From an uncultured Acidobacteriaceae bacterium (GTDB lineage Bacteria > Acidobacteriota > Terriglobia > Terriglobales > Acidobacteriaceae), in assembly GCA_937879855.1 (NCBI GenBank), contig CALFMO010000069.1, forward strand, positions 1-64,000: 64,000 nucleotides of DNA. Reading direction: 5' to 3'. Below the pieces are notes generated by a model. It was not told where the DNA came from. It was given only the letters and a program-made list of their open reading frames with translations, and did no database searches. The translations under genes were made by a program, and so were the position numbers. Shown here piece by piece: positions 1 through 9,459 of the stretch (within the stretch, counting starts at the first letter, position 1; the number at the start of each line of letters is the position of its first letter).

Positions 1-213
1 TCGTTTTTTGCAAGTACGAGTCGTGGGCGATCCTTTACGCGTGGACGGGAAAAGGTGTGAGCAAGATTTGGCTAATGGACTGAACGGCACGCGGAGTTGG
101 CGAAACATCGCCATAGCACTCATCATCCACAAGAAGCCCCGCGGGAGGCTCAACGGTCGCTTGTCGTGACCACCCGGGTTAAGATGGGAGCGGGCTACTG
201 TGCCCCCGGGGGG

Positions 214-1929
214 ATGAATATCCGCAGCTTTGCCGGTTCGCTGACACTACTCTCTTTGCTCGCGACCCTGATGCAGCAACCGGCTGTGCATCCGCAGTCG
301 ACCGCGAAATCGGCCACACCTTCGACTGGACCCGCCACCACTGAGAGCCCCATCCGCTTCACCTTCCAGCGTATCGACTTCAAGCTGGACAGTTGCGAAA
401 CGCCGGAGCGCCACGCACCCGAGACGATGGCCGGCGGCGTCGCCATATTCGATTACAACAACGACGGCAAGCTCGACATCTTCTTCACCAACGGGGCGGA
501 CATCAAAACGCTGAAGAAGACTTCCCCGAAATATTCCAATCGCCTGTTCGAGAATGACGGCCACGGACACTTCAGCGATGTAACCGAGAAAGCCGGCCTG
601 GCAGGAACGGGCTACGACGTCGGCGTCGCGATTGGTGACTACGACAACGACGGGTACGAAGATATTTTTGTAGCGGGCGTCTATCGCAACACGCTGTATC
701 ACAACAACGACAATGGCACATTTACCGATGTAACTGTGAAGGCCGGATTGAATAAGCCCGATCCCGAGTATGGACCGCTGTGGGCGGTCGCCGCCGCGTG
801 GGTAGATGTGAACAACGATGGTTTGCTCGATCTCGTGGTCATCAATTATCTGAAGTGGGAGTTCGATCACGAACCGGTGTGCCAGGGCTACGGACATCGC
901 GACTACTGCCATCCCAAGATGTACAAGCCCACTCCCAACCAACTGTTCATCAACAACGGGGATGGCACCTTTCGCGATGCCTCCGTCGAAGCTGGGTTTC
1001 GGGCGCATCCCGGCAAGGGGATGGGCGTCGCGGCTGCCGACTCCGAACTGTCCGGCAGGATGGATCTCTTTGTCCCCAACGACAAGCTGATGAACTGGTT
1101 TTTCCGCAACAAGGGCGCCGGGCGGTTCGAGGAAGTTGGTTTCGACGTGAACGTCGCTCTGCGGGAAGACGGGACATTCATTTCCGGCATGGGCACGGAT
1201 TTCCGCGATCTTGATAATGACGGCTATCCCGACATTGTTGTAGTCGCGCTCGATGGAGAAACATTCCCGATCTACCGCAATACGGGAAAAGGAAGCTTCA
1301 CGGAAGTGACGCGAGAGAGCAACATGACGAAGCTGAGCCTGCCCATGGCCGGGTATTCTCCGACTATCGCGGATTTCGATAACGATGGGTGGAAAGACAT
1401 TTTTGTTTCGCGCGGGCATGTGCAGTCCCTGCTGGCTGCGCCGAATCTGGCGGTCGAACAGCCCAACACCGTGTTTCGCAATCTCGGTGGCATGAAGTTC
1501 GAGGCTCTAACTGCGGAGGCGGGACTGACGGCGCAGCCGCCTTCGCGACACAGGGGGTCGGCGTTCGGGGATTTAGATGGCGACGGTCGCCTCGATGTCG
1601 TAGTGAGCGCGATCAATGCGCCGGCGGAGATCTGGATGAACCAGAGTCCGGGCAACCATCATTGGCTGGAATTCAAGCTGCAGGGAACCGAAAGCAACCG
1701 TGACGGCATCGGGGCGCGAATCAAGCTGGTCACCAAGTCGGGCGCGCAGTATAACCACATGACTACCAGCGCGGGCTATGCATCGTCGAGCGCGGGGCCG
1801 GTGCATTTCGGACTTGGGGTTAATACGTCGGCGGAGCTGGTGGAGATTCACTGGCCTTCGGGTATCGTGCAGCAACTGCGGGATGTTGCTGGCGATCGAG
1901 TCGTGCTGGTGAAAGAGCCGGCGAAGTAG
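214..1929 (+). CDS. Exported FG-GAP/VCBS repeat protein with C-terminal ASPIC/UnbV domain
   Basis: A 571-residue protein of the CRTAC1/ASPIC-UnbV type. The ATG at 214 is preferred over one at 97 because it opens directly into a signal-peptide-like stretch (MNIRSFAGSLTLLSLLATLM) before the mature start near residue 28. From about residue 75 there are many Asp/Asn-rich calcium-loop repeats of the form DxDNDGxxDI (for example DYNNDGKLDIFF, DYDNDGYEDIFV, DLDNDGYPDIVV, DFDNDGWKDIFV), the FG-GAP/VCBS signature of a beta-propeller. The last 75 residues carry the ASPIC/UnbV pattern (GIGARIKLVT, then HFGLG and VEIHWPSG). Such proteins are common in Acidobacteria; substrate and role are unknown. The stop is followed at once by a family-E repeat. 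Confidence 0.85.
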   Translation: MNIRSFAGSLTLLSLLATLMQQPAVHPQSTAKSATPSTGPATTESPIRFTFQRIDFKLDSCETPERHAPETMAGGVAIFDYNNDGKLDIFFTNGADIKTLKKTSPKYSNRLFENDGHGHFSDVTEKAGLAGTGYDVGVAIGDYDNDGYEDIFVAGVYRNTLYHNNDNGTFTDVTVKAGLNKPDPEYGPLWAVAAAWVDVNNDGLLDLVVINYLKWEFDHEPVCQGYGHRDYCHPKMYKPTPNQLFINNGDGTFRDASVEAGFRAHPGKGMGVAAADSELSGRMDLFVPNDKLMNWFFRNKGAGRFEEVGFDVNVALREDGTFISGMGTDFRDLDNDGYPDIVVVALDGETFPIYRNTGKGSFTEVTRESNMTKLSLPMAGYSPTIADFDNDGWKDIFVSRGHVQSLLAAPNLAVEQPNTVFRNLGGMKFEALTAEAGLTAQPPSRHRGSAFGDLDGDGRLDVVVSAINAPAEIWMNQSPGNHHWLEFKLQGTESNRDGIGARIKLVTKSGAQYNHMTTSAGYASSSAGPVHFGLGVNTSAELVEIHWPSGIVQQLRDVAGDRVVLVKEPAK

Positions 1930-1937
1930 TGAGTTCG

Positions 1938-1989
1938 AAACGGCGGGCGCGGACGCCCGCCGGACAGCCGGCGGGACGCCGGCGCTACT
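1938..1989. repeat. Family-E hairpin repeat, copy 1
   Basis: Read on the minus strand it has a 28-base box (1989 down to 1962, beginning AGTAGCGCCGGCG) followed by a hairpin with arms GGCGGGCG (1942-1949) and CGCCCGCC (1954-1961). The box differs at one base from the copy inside der at 36674-36701. It fills the gap between the convergent ASPIC/UnbV and xylB genes. Confidence 0.8.
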
Positions 1990-3526
1990 CGAACACTTGA
2001 CGCAATGCGGGGTAGATTTTGCGATACGTGCGATAAGACTGCTGCATCGCCTTCGAATTGGCTTGGTTTGGCGCGACGCGCGTGGCCACTCGAACGACCT
2101 GGTCGCATGCTTCGTCGACCGAATTCCAGGCGCCGGCTCCTACGCCGGCCAGAATAGCCGCGCCGTAGGCTGCACCTTCTTCGGCCGCGACGATTTCAAC
2201 CTCGTGATAATAGACGTCGGCTTGAATCTGCCTCCACAGCGGCGATCTGGCGCCACCGCCGCCCAGACGAATCGAGGTTACGGGAATCTGCATCTCGTCG
2301 AAGATCGTGAAAGTATCTTTCAGGCTGTACGCCACGCCTTCCATGACGGCGCGGATCAGATGACCGCGCGTGTGCGAAGCGGTCAATCCTACCAGCGCGG
2401 CACGAGCGTTCGGATCGAGATGAGGCGTGCGCTCGCCCATAAGGTAAGGCAGCCAGAATGCGCCTTCAGAACCGGCAGGCGCCGACTTGGCTTCGTCCGC
2501 GAGAAGGTCGTAGGGATCGCGACCGGCTGTGTTGTGTGCAGCGACACCGAAGCGATCGCGAAACCAGCGCAGAGATAATCCTGCGGCCTGGGTAACACCC
2601 ATCACGTGCCAGCGTCCGGGGATGGCGTGGCAGAACGTGTGCAACCGCCCCTTAGGATCCAGTGCAGGACGATCCGTTGCGGCGAAGACGACGCCGGATG
2701 TTCCGATGGTGGCGCTGACTGCGCCCGCGCGCGCGATGCCCATACCCACGGCACCGGCGGCCTGATCTCCAGCGCCCGCCACCACCGCAGTTCCCTTTCG
2801 CAGCCCGGTGACTTCTGCGCCCGCTTCGGAAACTTTTCCGCAAACTTGCGGCGATTCGTAGAGCGCTGGCAGCAAACTCTTCTCAATGCCGGACTTGCTC
2901 AGAACCTCGTTCGACCAACGACGGTTGGCAACATCCAGGAGAAGGGTTCCCGACGCATCCGCCATGTCGATCGCGCGTTCACCGGTGAGGCAGAATCGCA
3001 CGTAATCTTTGGGCAACATCACGTGCGCGACGCGAGCCCAGTTTTGCGGTTCTGTTTCGCGCACCCACAGCAGTTTGGTGAGGGTGAAATTCGTGAGTGG
3101 AGGATTGCAGGTAAGCTGGATCAGCGCATCGCGGCCAAACAATTTTTCAAGTTCGTTGCTCTGGGCCTCGCTCCGCTGATCGCACCAGATGATGGCACTG
3201 CGCACGACCTCATCGCTGGAGTCGAGCAGGACCGCTCCGTGCATCTGACCCGAGAACCCAACGCACTCGATCTGGTCTGCACGCAGACTGCCTGACTGAA
3301 GCGCCTTGCGAACCGCCAATCCACAGGCGCGCCACCAGTCCCGCGGATCTTGCTCTGCCCAGCCGGGGCGCGGGCTGGCGAACGGCTCGTGCTCTTCCGA
3401 TCCCGAGGCGACGACGTTTCCGGACTTGTCAATGACCAGCGCGCGCGTGCCGCCGGTGCCGACATCGATGCCGAGATAAACGATGAATCCTCCTTGCTGC
3501 TCCAATGCGGCGATGCTAGACGACAT
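1985..3526 (-). CDS. xylB: Xylulokinase (FGGY family)
   Basis: A 513-residue FGGY kinase expected to phosphorylate D-xylulose with ATP to feed the pentose-phosphate pathway. The N-terminal phosphate-binding loop GIDVGTGGTRALVID, the motif GFSGQMHGAVLLD and AIIWCDQRSEAQ are characteristic of XylB; a second ATPase-fold segment follows (GAGDQAAGAVGMG, then RLGGGGARSPLWRQIQADV). It lies directly after the LacI-type gene and overlaps its stop by 11 bases if the ATG at 3526 is used. That ATG abuts a GGAGG with no spacing, whereas a perfect AAGGAGG at 3489-3495 precedes ATC/GTT codons 15 and 16, immediately before the conserved fold. The start is therefore uncertain. Context (alpha-glucuronidase) supports xylan-sugar use. 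Confidence 0.9.
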   Translation of the reverse strand: MSSSIAALEQQGGFIVYLGIDVGTGGTRALVIDKSGNVVASGSEEHEPFASPRPGWAEQDPRDWWRACGLAVRKALQSGSLRADQIECVGFSGQMHGAVLLDSSDEVVRSAIIWCDQRSEAQSNELEKLFGRDALIQLTCNPPLTNFTLTKLLWVRETEPQNWARVAHVMLPKDYVRFCLTGERAIDMADASGTLLLDVANRRWSNEVLSKSGIEKSLLPALYESPQVCGKVSEAGAEVTGLRKGTAVVAGAGDQAAGAVGMGIARAGAVSATIGTSGVVFAATDRPALDPKGRLHTFCHAIPGRWHVMGVTQAAGLSLRWFRDRFGVAAHNTAGRDPYDLLADEAKSAPAGSEGAFWLPYLMGERTPHLDPNARAALVGLTASHTRGHLIRAVMEGVAYSLKDTFTIFDEMQIPVTSIRLGGGGARSPLWRQIQADVYYHEVEIVAAEEGAAYGAAILAGVGAGAWNSVDEACDQVVRVATRVAPNQANSKAMQQSYRTYRKIYPALRQVFE

Positions 3527-4646
3527 CCTCCGCCATGGCTCGGGTTGTTTCGGGCGGTTGTTCCGCTTTTTCCTTCTTCTCTCCGGCTGACTCCCGGGAT
3601 TGTCTCTGCAGGAAGAAATCCAGATTGCCGCGCATCACCAGGTGTGGCGCCAGTGCGACTTGATGGGATCGATTAACGCCCTCCGCCAGAAACTCGTGCA
3701 ACATGCGGAACGCCATGCCGCCCTGCGCGCGCGGACGCTGGTAGATGGTCGCGGCCACGGCGCCGCACCGAATATGAGGAACGAGGTCGGAAAACAAATC
3801 GGTGGTAATGATGGTCAGGCGTTCTTGCAGATTCGCATCACGCGCCGCATGCAATACCGGGATCGAAGCCTCAGTGGTGACATAAATTCCCGCCAGGTCG
3901 GGGCACTTTTCAAACAGCTTGCGGGCCTTGTTGTAGGCCTCCGACTCCACATCGTGATCTTCGATGGGCTTCAGTAGTTTCAGGTTGGGATAAAAGGTTC
4001 GCAAGGTATTTTCAAACGCGGCGCACTTCTCGGCGTGTTCGGTAATCGCCATATCAAAAACGGTGATCGCAATCGATCCCTCGCGCTGGCCTACAAATCG
4101 TCCCATCAGGTCCGCCGCGATCGATCCGCTGGCCAATGTGTCGACGGCCACAATGCCCAAACGCCCGCTATTGGGAGCATCGGTCGCCACGCACACCACG
4201 GGAATCTGGGCTCGAGAGGCGCGGCGTATCCAGGACCGCAAGACCTGAGGCCGGCTGGGGAAAGTAATGATTCCGTCGACCTTGTCGCGGATGGCGGCGG
4301 CAAAGGACTCTTCTTCTCCTTCCCCCAAACGCGGGTAAGTGCGGAACTCGATCTCAACATTTTCCAGCAGGATGGCCGCGGCTTCCTGGCGGATGCCGGA
4401 GCGCACCTCATCCCAAAAAGAGGTGGTCCCCTTCAGCGTGTTCACCGAGACCCGTAGAGTCTTCTTGGAAGACAGGTACCGGGCGGCCAGGTTCGGCCGA
4501 TACCCCAAGGTCCTCGCCATTTGTTGAACACGGGCCTTGGTCATTTGACTTACGCCGGGGTTGTCATGCAATGCACGATGCACGGAACCGATGGAGGTCC
4601 CGAGGGCCTTTGCGATGTCACGAAGAGTGGTGGGAGTTCTGCTCAT
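3516..4646 (-). CDS. LacI-family transcriptional regulator of the xylan/glucuronate cluster
   Basis: A 376-residue repressor. The start at 4646 gives the classic N-terminus: the helix-turn-helix TLRDIAKALGTSIGSVHRAL at residues 6-25, then the hinge LGYRPNLAARYLSSKK. A periplasmic-binding-protein-like effector domain follows (residues about 65-340), with the family phrase VCVATDAPNSGRLGIVAVD. The C-terminal 30 residues are charged (RQSRESAGEKKEKAEQ) and probably not part of the fold. It sits between aguA and xylB on one strand, with a LacI-type palindrome at 4704-4715 upstream of its own start. It is likely an autoregulated repressor responding to a xylan-derived sugar; the ligand cannot be read from sequence. 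Confidence 0.9.
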   Translation of the reverse strand: MSRTPTTLRDIAKALGTSIGSVHRALHDNPGVSQMTKARVQQMARTLGYRPNLAARYLSSKKTLRVSVNTLKGTTSFWDEVRSGIRQEAAAILLENVEIEFRTYPRLGEGEEESFAAAIRDKVDGIITFPSRPQVLRSWIRRASRAQIPVVCVATDAPNSGRLGIVAVDTLASGSIAADLMGRFVGQREGSIAITVFDMAITEHAEKCAAFENTLRTFYPNLKLLKPIEDHDVESEAYNKARKLFEKCPDLAGIYVTTEASIPVLHAARDANLQERLTIITTDLFSDLVPHIRCGAVAATIYQRPRAQGGMAFRMLHEFLAEGVNRSHQVALAPHLVMRGNLDFFLQRQSRESAGEKKEKAEQPPETTRAMAEDVV

Positions 4647-4703
4647 ATTTCTTGGCCACGTAGCAGGCCGACCGCAGGCGAAGCCGCGCCGTCTGCCAGA
4701 CGC

Positions 4704-4715
4704 GTAAACGTTAAC
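4704..4715. promoter_or_regulatory. Probable LacI-type operator upstream of the regulator gene
   Basis: GTAAACGTTAAC is a near-palindrome centred on CG, matching 5 of 6 positions between half sites, and has the form of LacI/PurR-family operators. It lies about 60 bases upstream of the regulator start in the 125-base aguA-lacI gap. Autoregulation is inferred. Confidence 0.5.
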
Positions 4716-4771
4716 GGAACCAGGCAAAATCCGCAAGATGCAAAAATTCCAGACTGAAGTACTAATTTTCT

Positions 4772-6892
4772 TTAGGGCAGAGGTGCAAGTCGCCCATTGG
4801 CATCCGGAATACCCGACAGCCGCGCGATCCAGGCGCAGATGGTATCGCGCCACATCACGGCTTCTCCCGCCTGATACTGAAAACGCTTTAGGATGTCGCG
4901 GTAACGCTCTTCATCCACGTGACCTTCAAGCGCCTGCCATTGCGAAATGAACTCGCGAGCATGATCAGCGCCGTCATAGTGCGAATCGTAGATGTGCTGA
5001 ATTACGGTTTTTCCCGAATGCAGAACGTAGTTGTAGGGCACGTGATGAAAAAATAAAAGCAGATTGTCGGGGCAGCGGGCCAGCGATTCATACAAGGGCT
5101 GCACCGCAATGGGATATTGTCCGATAAAACCCGTCCCTGTCGCAACGGTGCGATCCATGCCAATTCCCTGATGATCGGCGCGGTGCCATTGCCCCCAGCC
5201 ATTTTCTTCCGAGGACTCGGGACCGGGATCATAGTGATTGCCGAGAATATTGGTGAGCGTGCCGGCGCCCAGCGGGCCTGTGTAACTTTCATAGATGCGC
5301 CAGGAGCTGAGCTGCATCGTGTTGATGGTCTTGAGCACGAGTGGATCGTTGCCAAACGTGAGCCGCGTCCATTCATCGACAATTTTCTCGGCACTTAGAT
5401 TGGGGTTCCACGCCAGCCGGCCGAAACCATAGAGGTTGGCCATGGCCATTGGACTGCCCAGCCAGTTTGGGTCCAGGCCGACGTTCGCCACGCCCACGAA
5501 ACCGCCTATGGGGCGATGGAAAACTCGCCCCGCGACAATGTCTTTGACCGGTGTGGATCTGGCATCGACGTGCATATCAAAATCGAGCGCCTCTTTCCAC
5601 ATGGGGACGAGGAAGCACAGATGCCGCTGCTGCCCAGTGTATTCCTGTGTGATTTGCAGTTCGATGGCTTCGTTGGTGTGACGTAAGCCGGCGAAAAGCG
5701 GCGACACCGGCTCGCGTACCTGGAAATCGATTGGACCGTTTTTGATCTGAATAACGACGTTGTCGTCGAAAGCGCCGTCCAGCGGATGAAAATTGTCGTA
5801 AGCGGCTTTCGCGCGATCATTTTTCAAGTTCCGCCAGTCGAGATGGTGGTTATAGACGAACGCGCGATAGAAGACCGTACCGCCGTGCGGTTTAAGCGCA
5901 CGCGCAATCACGTTGGCCGCATCGGCAGGCGTTCGGCCGTAGGTGGAGGGACCGAGCCGACCCTCGGAGTCCGCCTTGACCACGAAGCCGCCGAAGTCTG
6001 GAATTTGCCGGTAGATCTCGTCGACCTTCTTGCGCCACCATTCTGCAACCCGCGGATCGAGCGGATCAAACGTATCGAGTCCGCCCATCACCTTGGGGCT
6101 GCTCAGATCGACAGAGAGAGAAAGTTGAACGCCCCATAGACGAAACGCCTCGGCGACGCGGCTGACCTGGGCGATGAAGCTGTCTTCGAGAATTTCTGGA
6201 GCCGCGTTCACGTTATTAATCGTACAGCCGTTGATGCCAACCGAAGCCAGCAGGCGGGCGTACTGGCCGGCGCGGTTCAAGTCGCTGCGAACTTTTCCGT
6301 CGGCAAAAAATATCGAGGATCCGCCGTATCCACGTTCGATGCGGCCGTCGAGGTTGTCCCACTGATTCACCCAGCGGATAGGCGCATAGGGCTGCTGCAC
6401 TTCGTCGATGCCTGTAATACGTTCGCCGCGGGCGATTTTGCTTAAGAGCGCGAACACGCCATACAGAACGCCTCGGTCTGTGGCTCCGGCGATCACTAGA
6501 CATTCAGCGCCGTGAATCTTTTCGCTCTTCAGCCAATAGCCGTCGGCTTTCAGTTCCTGAGTCGGATGGAGCGTAGGGGCTACTGTGTGAAGTTCAGACA
6601 ACGTTCCCAGCACGATGGCATCTTCCTGGGACGTGTCCCTTACCGCGAGCGGAGTCTTGCCTAACATTTTGGCGACGTCCTGAATCAATTCCTGCTGCGC
6701 GGTCTTGAGCACCGGGGAATCGCCGAGCAACACAGTCTTGTCCGGCAGGCGCTGATAGCTCTTGGCCGCTTGTGTGTTCAATGCGGAGTAGCGCAGCCAA
6801 GCCTCGGCTCCTGTTTCCGCAAAAACCGGTAGGATCAGCACCGTCGCGCAAAGGAAAGCAGTCCCCAAAAAGCGGCAGCGGATCGATTTCAT
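4772..6892 (-). CDS. aguA: Alpha-glucuronidase, glycoside hydrolase family 67
   Basis: A 706-residue exported GH67 enzyme that removes (4-O-methyl)glucuronic acid from the ends of xylo-oligosaccharides. The ATG at 6892 starts a signal peptide (MKSIRCRFLGTAFLCATVLI, then LPVFAETGA). The order is the GH67 N-terminal domain (GVLYGVFALLSKIARG), a TIM barrel (PIRWVNQWDNLDGRIERGYG) and the C-terminal helical domain. Candidate catalytic acids are E310 in FVVKADSEGRLGP, D389 in GPIDFQVREP and E417 in TQEYTGQQ; the 28-residue spacing of the last two equals that of known GH67 enzymes. First gene of the leftward aguA-regulator-xylB cluster. Confidence 0.95.
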   Translation of the reverse strand: MKSIRCRFLGTAFLCATVLILPVFAETGAEAWLRYSALNTQAAKSYQRLPDKTVLLGDSPVLKTAQQELIQDVAKMLGKTPLAVRDTSQEDAIVLGTLSELHTVAPTLHPTQELKADGYWLKSEKIHGAECLVIAGATDRGVLYGVFALLSKIARGERITGIDEVQQPYAPIRWVNQWDNLDGRIERGYGGSSIFFADGKVRSDLNRAGQYARLLASVGINGCTINNVNAAPEILEDSFIAQVSRVAEAFRLWGVQLSLSVDLSSPKVMGGLDTFDPLDPRVAEWWRKKVDEIYRQIPDFGGFVVKADSEGRLGPSTYGRTPADAANVIARALKPHGGTVFYRAFVYNHHLDWRNLKNDRAKAAYDNFHPLDGAFDDNVVIQIKNGPIDFQVREPVSPLFAGLRHTNEAIELQITQEYTGQQRHLCFLVPMWKEALDFDMHVDARSTPVKDIVAGRVFHRPIGGFVGVANVGLDPNWLGSPMAMANLYGFGRLAWNPNLSAEKIVDEWTRLTFGNDPLVLKTINTMQLSSWRIYESYTGPLGAGTLTNILGNHYDPGPESSEENGWGQWHRADHQGIGMDRTVATGTGFIGQYPIAVQPLYESLARCPDNLLLFFHHVPYNYVLHSGKTVIQHIYDSHYDGADHAREFISQWQALEGHVDEERYRDILKRFQYQAGEAVMWRDTICAWIARLSGIPDANGRLAPLP

Positions 6893-6954
6893 CTCAAGCA
6901 AGTCCCTTCGAGTCTTCAGAGTATAAGAACAAATTGGCGGCAAATGTTCCATGT

Positions 6955-6976
6955 GCGACAGCCGCCTCGGCTGTCC
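6955..6976. repeat. Family-B repeat (ACAGCCG-CCT-CGGCTGT)
   Basis: A 7-base-arm hairpin with loop CCT, flanked by C and CC. It lies in the divergent aguA / small exported protein gap; the same core recurs at more than ten places in the window. Confidence 0.75.
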
Positions 6977-7085
6977 AGCGATGAAAGCCCGAGCGGCCTG
7001 CTAGTGCCGAACTCATTTCGCGATCAATAATCGCATTGCTTTTCCCGCGCTGCTGGCCTAATATTCGCGGCATGGAGGGCCTGCG

Positions 7086-7481
7086 ATGACTACGTCCGGC
7101 CCACGTTATAACCATCTCCTGAAACTCGCGGCAATTGTTTTCCTCGCCTCTCCCGCTTTTGCCCAAACAATCCCAAAATATGATCCAGCTACCGAGGGCA
7201 AATTCAAAGGGGTCGTGTCGGAGTTGAAGTTTGTTCCTCCCACCGGTGGGAAGCCCGTTGCCTACTTGACCCTAAAAAGTGGCTCCGATGCGCTTGAGAT
7301 TTTTCTTTGTCCCAAGAAATTTCTCGACGACATGGGCGTGGAGTTCAAAGCGGACGACCAGATCGAAGTCACGGGCTCCAAGGTAAAGCAGGACGGAGCA
7401 GAACTGACACTGGCTCGCGAAGTGGTGAAAGGCGGAGACACCCTGACCCTGCGCTTCAAAGACGGCAAGCCGGCCTGGTAA
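7086..7481 (+). CDS. Small exported protein of unknown function
   Basis: 131 residues. An N-terminal signal peptide (LLKLAAIVFLASPAFAQ) ends near residue 27. The mature part is beta-rich with alternating hydrophobics (FKGVVSELKFVPP, VAYLTLKSG, DQIEVTGSKVKQDG, ELTLAREVVKGGDTLTLRF) and resembles an OB-like nucleic-acid- or metal-binding barrel, but I cannot name a family. GGAGGGCCTGCG precedes the ATG. Head-to-head with aguA; no functional link is evident. Confidence 0.7.
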   Translation: MTTSGPRYNHLLKLAAIVFLASPAFAQTIPKYDPATEGKFKGVVSELKFVPPTGGKPVAYLTLKSGSDALEIFLCPKKFLDDMGVEFKADDQIEVTGSKVKQDGAELTLAREVVKGGDTLTLRFKDGKPAW

Positions 7482-7488
7482 TGTCCAC

Positions 7489-7568
7489 GTAGCGACAGCC
7501 GCCTCGGCTGTGCCGCGAGAGCCTGCCCTGAGCGAAGTCGAAGGGGCGAAGCCGAGCGGCTCCAACAT
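7489..7568. repeat. Composite repeat: family B followed by GAGAGCCTGCCC module
   Basis: TAGCGACAGCCGCCTCGGCT begins at the B element. It is followed by GAGAGCCTGCCCTGAGCGAA and GTCGAAGGGGCGAAGCCG. The second module recurs at 54609-54655, there with the B element on the other side, so the two modules appear to be shuffled together. Confidence 0.65.
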
Positions 7569-7648
7569 ACGACATAATCCTGCACTCCCCGCGGCCGCAC
7601 TGCGCTTCCTGATAATCTCAAGTCAGATCCTCAGGAGCTGCGAAATCA

Positions 7649-9454
7649 TTGCCGCCGCTGATTAATATTCGCAACATCTCGAAATCCTTCGGAGCCGATC
7701 CGCTCTTTCAAAATGTCTCCTTCACGGTTTCTGAGGGAGATCGCATCGGGCTTATCGGTCCCAACGGCTCGGGCAAGTCCACGCTCCTTCGAATTCTGGC
7801 GAGCACCGAAAACACGGACGAAGGCGAAATCGCTTTTCGCAAACGCCTGCGCCTGAGTTACGTGCAGCAGGAATCCGCATTCAATGCCGGGGACACGGTT
7901 CGCTCGGTGATCGAGGCCGCATTGCAGTCCTCTGCCGTGCCCGAGTCGGAGCGCGGCACTCGCTTCGCAGAGACGCTGGGCCGTGCCGGTTTCGTTGACT
8001 TGGACGCGCCGGCCACGGCGCTGTCTGGAGGCTGGCAGAAGCGCCTCGCGATCGCGCAGGCTTTGGTGCAGGATCCCGACATACTGTTACTCGACGAACC
8101 TACAAATCACCTTGACTTAGCCGGCATCGAGTGGCTCGAAGAAGTGTTGGAGCAAGGTGCCTTCGCATGCGTCGTCATCAGTCACGATCGCTATTTTCTG
8201 GAAAACGTCGCCAACGAGATGGCGGAACTCAGCCGCGTTTATCCGGATGGTTTGCTGCGGGCGAAGGGACACTACAGCACCTTCCTGGAGAAAAAGGAAG
8301 AATTCCTGCATGCGCAATCCAAGCGGCAGGAAGCGCTGGAAAATCTGGTTCACGCGGAGATCGAATGGCTGCGCCGCGGAGCCAAGGCACGCACCAGAAA
8401 ATCCAAAGCACGCATCGACAAAGCGGGTGAATTGATGGAAGAACTTGCCGACCTGAACTCGCGAAGCCGGAGCAGTACTGCGCAAATCGATTTTTCCGCC
8501 ACCGATCGGAAGACCAAGCGGCTGATCGAACTGCAAAATGTCGCCTACGAAATTGGCGGCCGCCGGCTGTTTCAAGGATTGAATTTCATAATCTCTGCAG
8601 GGCTGAGAGCTGGGCTGGTAGGTCCAAACGGCAGCGGCAAGACAACATTACTTCGCCTGTTACGCGGGGAAGTTGCCTCGACGACTGGAGAGATTCGTCG
8701 AGCCGAAAAGTTGCGCATTGTCTATTTCGACCAGCGCCGCGAACTCGATCCGAATGTGACTCTGCGCCGCGCCTTGGCTCCGGAAGGAGATTCGGTCATC
8801 TACCAGGATCGGGTCATTCATGTGGCATCTTGGGCGGCAAAATTTCTTTTCAAGAGCGAACAACTCAACCAGCCCGTCGAGCGCCTCTCCGGAGGGGAGC
8901 GGGCACGGGTGTTGATCGCCCAACTCATGCTCCAACCGGCCGATGTTCTTCTGCTCGACGAACCCACGAATGACCTCGACATTCCCACCCTCGAAATCCT
9001 GGAAGAAAGCCTGCTCGAATTTCGAGGCTCGTTGGTGCTGGTTACGCACGATCGTTACATGCTTGATCGGGTTTCGAACATAGTACTCGGCTTGGATGGC
9101 CAAGGCCGCGCCGAGCGTTTTGCCGACTACTCACAGTGGGAGGCCTGGCAGGCCGAACAGCAGCAAAGCACGCAGCCAGTCCGAGTAACCGCGCGCGTTG
9201 TGCGCGCTGAGGAAGCGCCGTCGCAGACGAAGAAGAAACTTTCCTATCTGGAGGCTCGTGAATACGCGAGTATTGAACAGCGCGTCGCCGCAGCCGAAGA
9301 GCTACTGCAGACGAAGCGTGCGCAAGCCCAAGATCCCGCGATTGCCAGCGATGCCGCGCGCCTGCTGAGTGCTCACGCCGAACTGGAAGAGGCCGAGAAG
9401 AAAGTGGACGAGCTTTACGCGCGCTGGGACGAGTTGGAGAAGAAGCAAGCCTGA
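7649..9454 (+). CDS. uup: ABC-F family ATPase, Uup type
   Basis: 601 residues, soluble, with two ATP-binding cassettes and no membrane segment. Cassette 1 has Walker A GPNGSGKST (about residue 36), signature LSGGWQKRLAIAQ and Walker B DILLLDEPTNHLD; cassette 2 has GPNGSGKTT, LSGGERARVLIAQ and DVLLLDEPTNDLD. The last 90 residues form a charged coiled coil (KKLSYLEAREYASIEQRVAA to KKVDELYARWDELEKKQA), as in the DNA-binding C-terminal domain of Uup. ABC-F proteins act on ribosomes; Uup is also linked to precise excision and replication-linked repair. The start is TTG at 7649, with AGGAG 12 bases upstream. Confidence 0.93.
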   Translation: MPPLINIRNISKSFGADPLFQNVSFTVSEGDRIGLIGPNGSGKSTLLRILASTENTDEGEIAFRKRLRLSYVQQESAFNAGDTVRSVIEAALQSSAVPESERGTRFAETLGRAGFVDLDAPATALSGGWQKRLAIAQALVQDPDILLLDEPTNHLDLAGIEWLEEVLEQGAFACVVISHDRYFLENVANEMAELSRVYPDGLLRAKGHYSTFLEKKEEFLHAQSKRQEALENLVHAEIEWLRRGAKARTRKSKARIDKAGELMEELADLNSRSRSSTAQIDFSATDRKTKRLIELQNVAYEIGGRRLFQGLNFIISAGLRAGLVGPNGSGKTTLLRLLRGEVASTTGEIRRAEKLRIVYFDQRRELDPNVTLRRALAPEGDSVIYQDRVIHVASWAAKFLFKSEQLNQPVERLSGGERARVLIAQLMLQPADVLLLDEPTNDLDIPTLEILEESLLEFRGSLVLVTHDRYMLDRVSNIVLGLDGQGRAERFADYSQWEAWQAEQQQSTQPVRVTARVVRAEEAPSQTKKKLSYLEAREYASIEQRVAAAEELLQTKRAQAQDPAIASDAARLLSAHAELEEAEKKVDELYARWDELEKKQA

Positions 9455-9459
9455 ATCGA

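Noticed and set aside
247..1419. 390-residue minus-strand open frame
   Set aside because: It is the antisense shadow of the FG-GAP protein; composition is Val/Ile/Arg-rich, with no start signal and no family motif.
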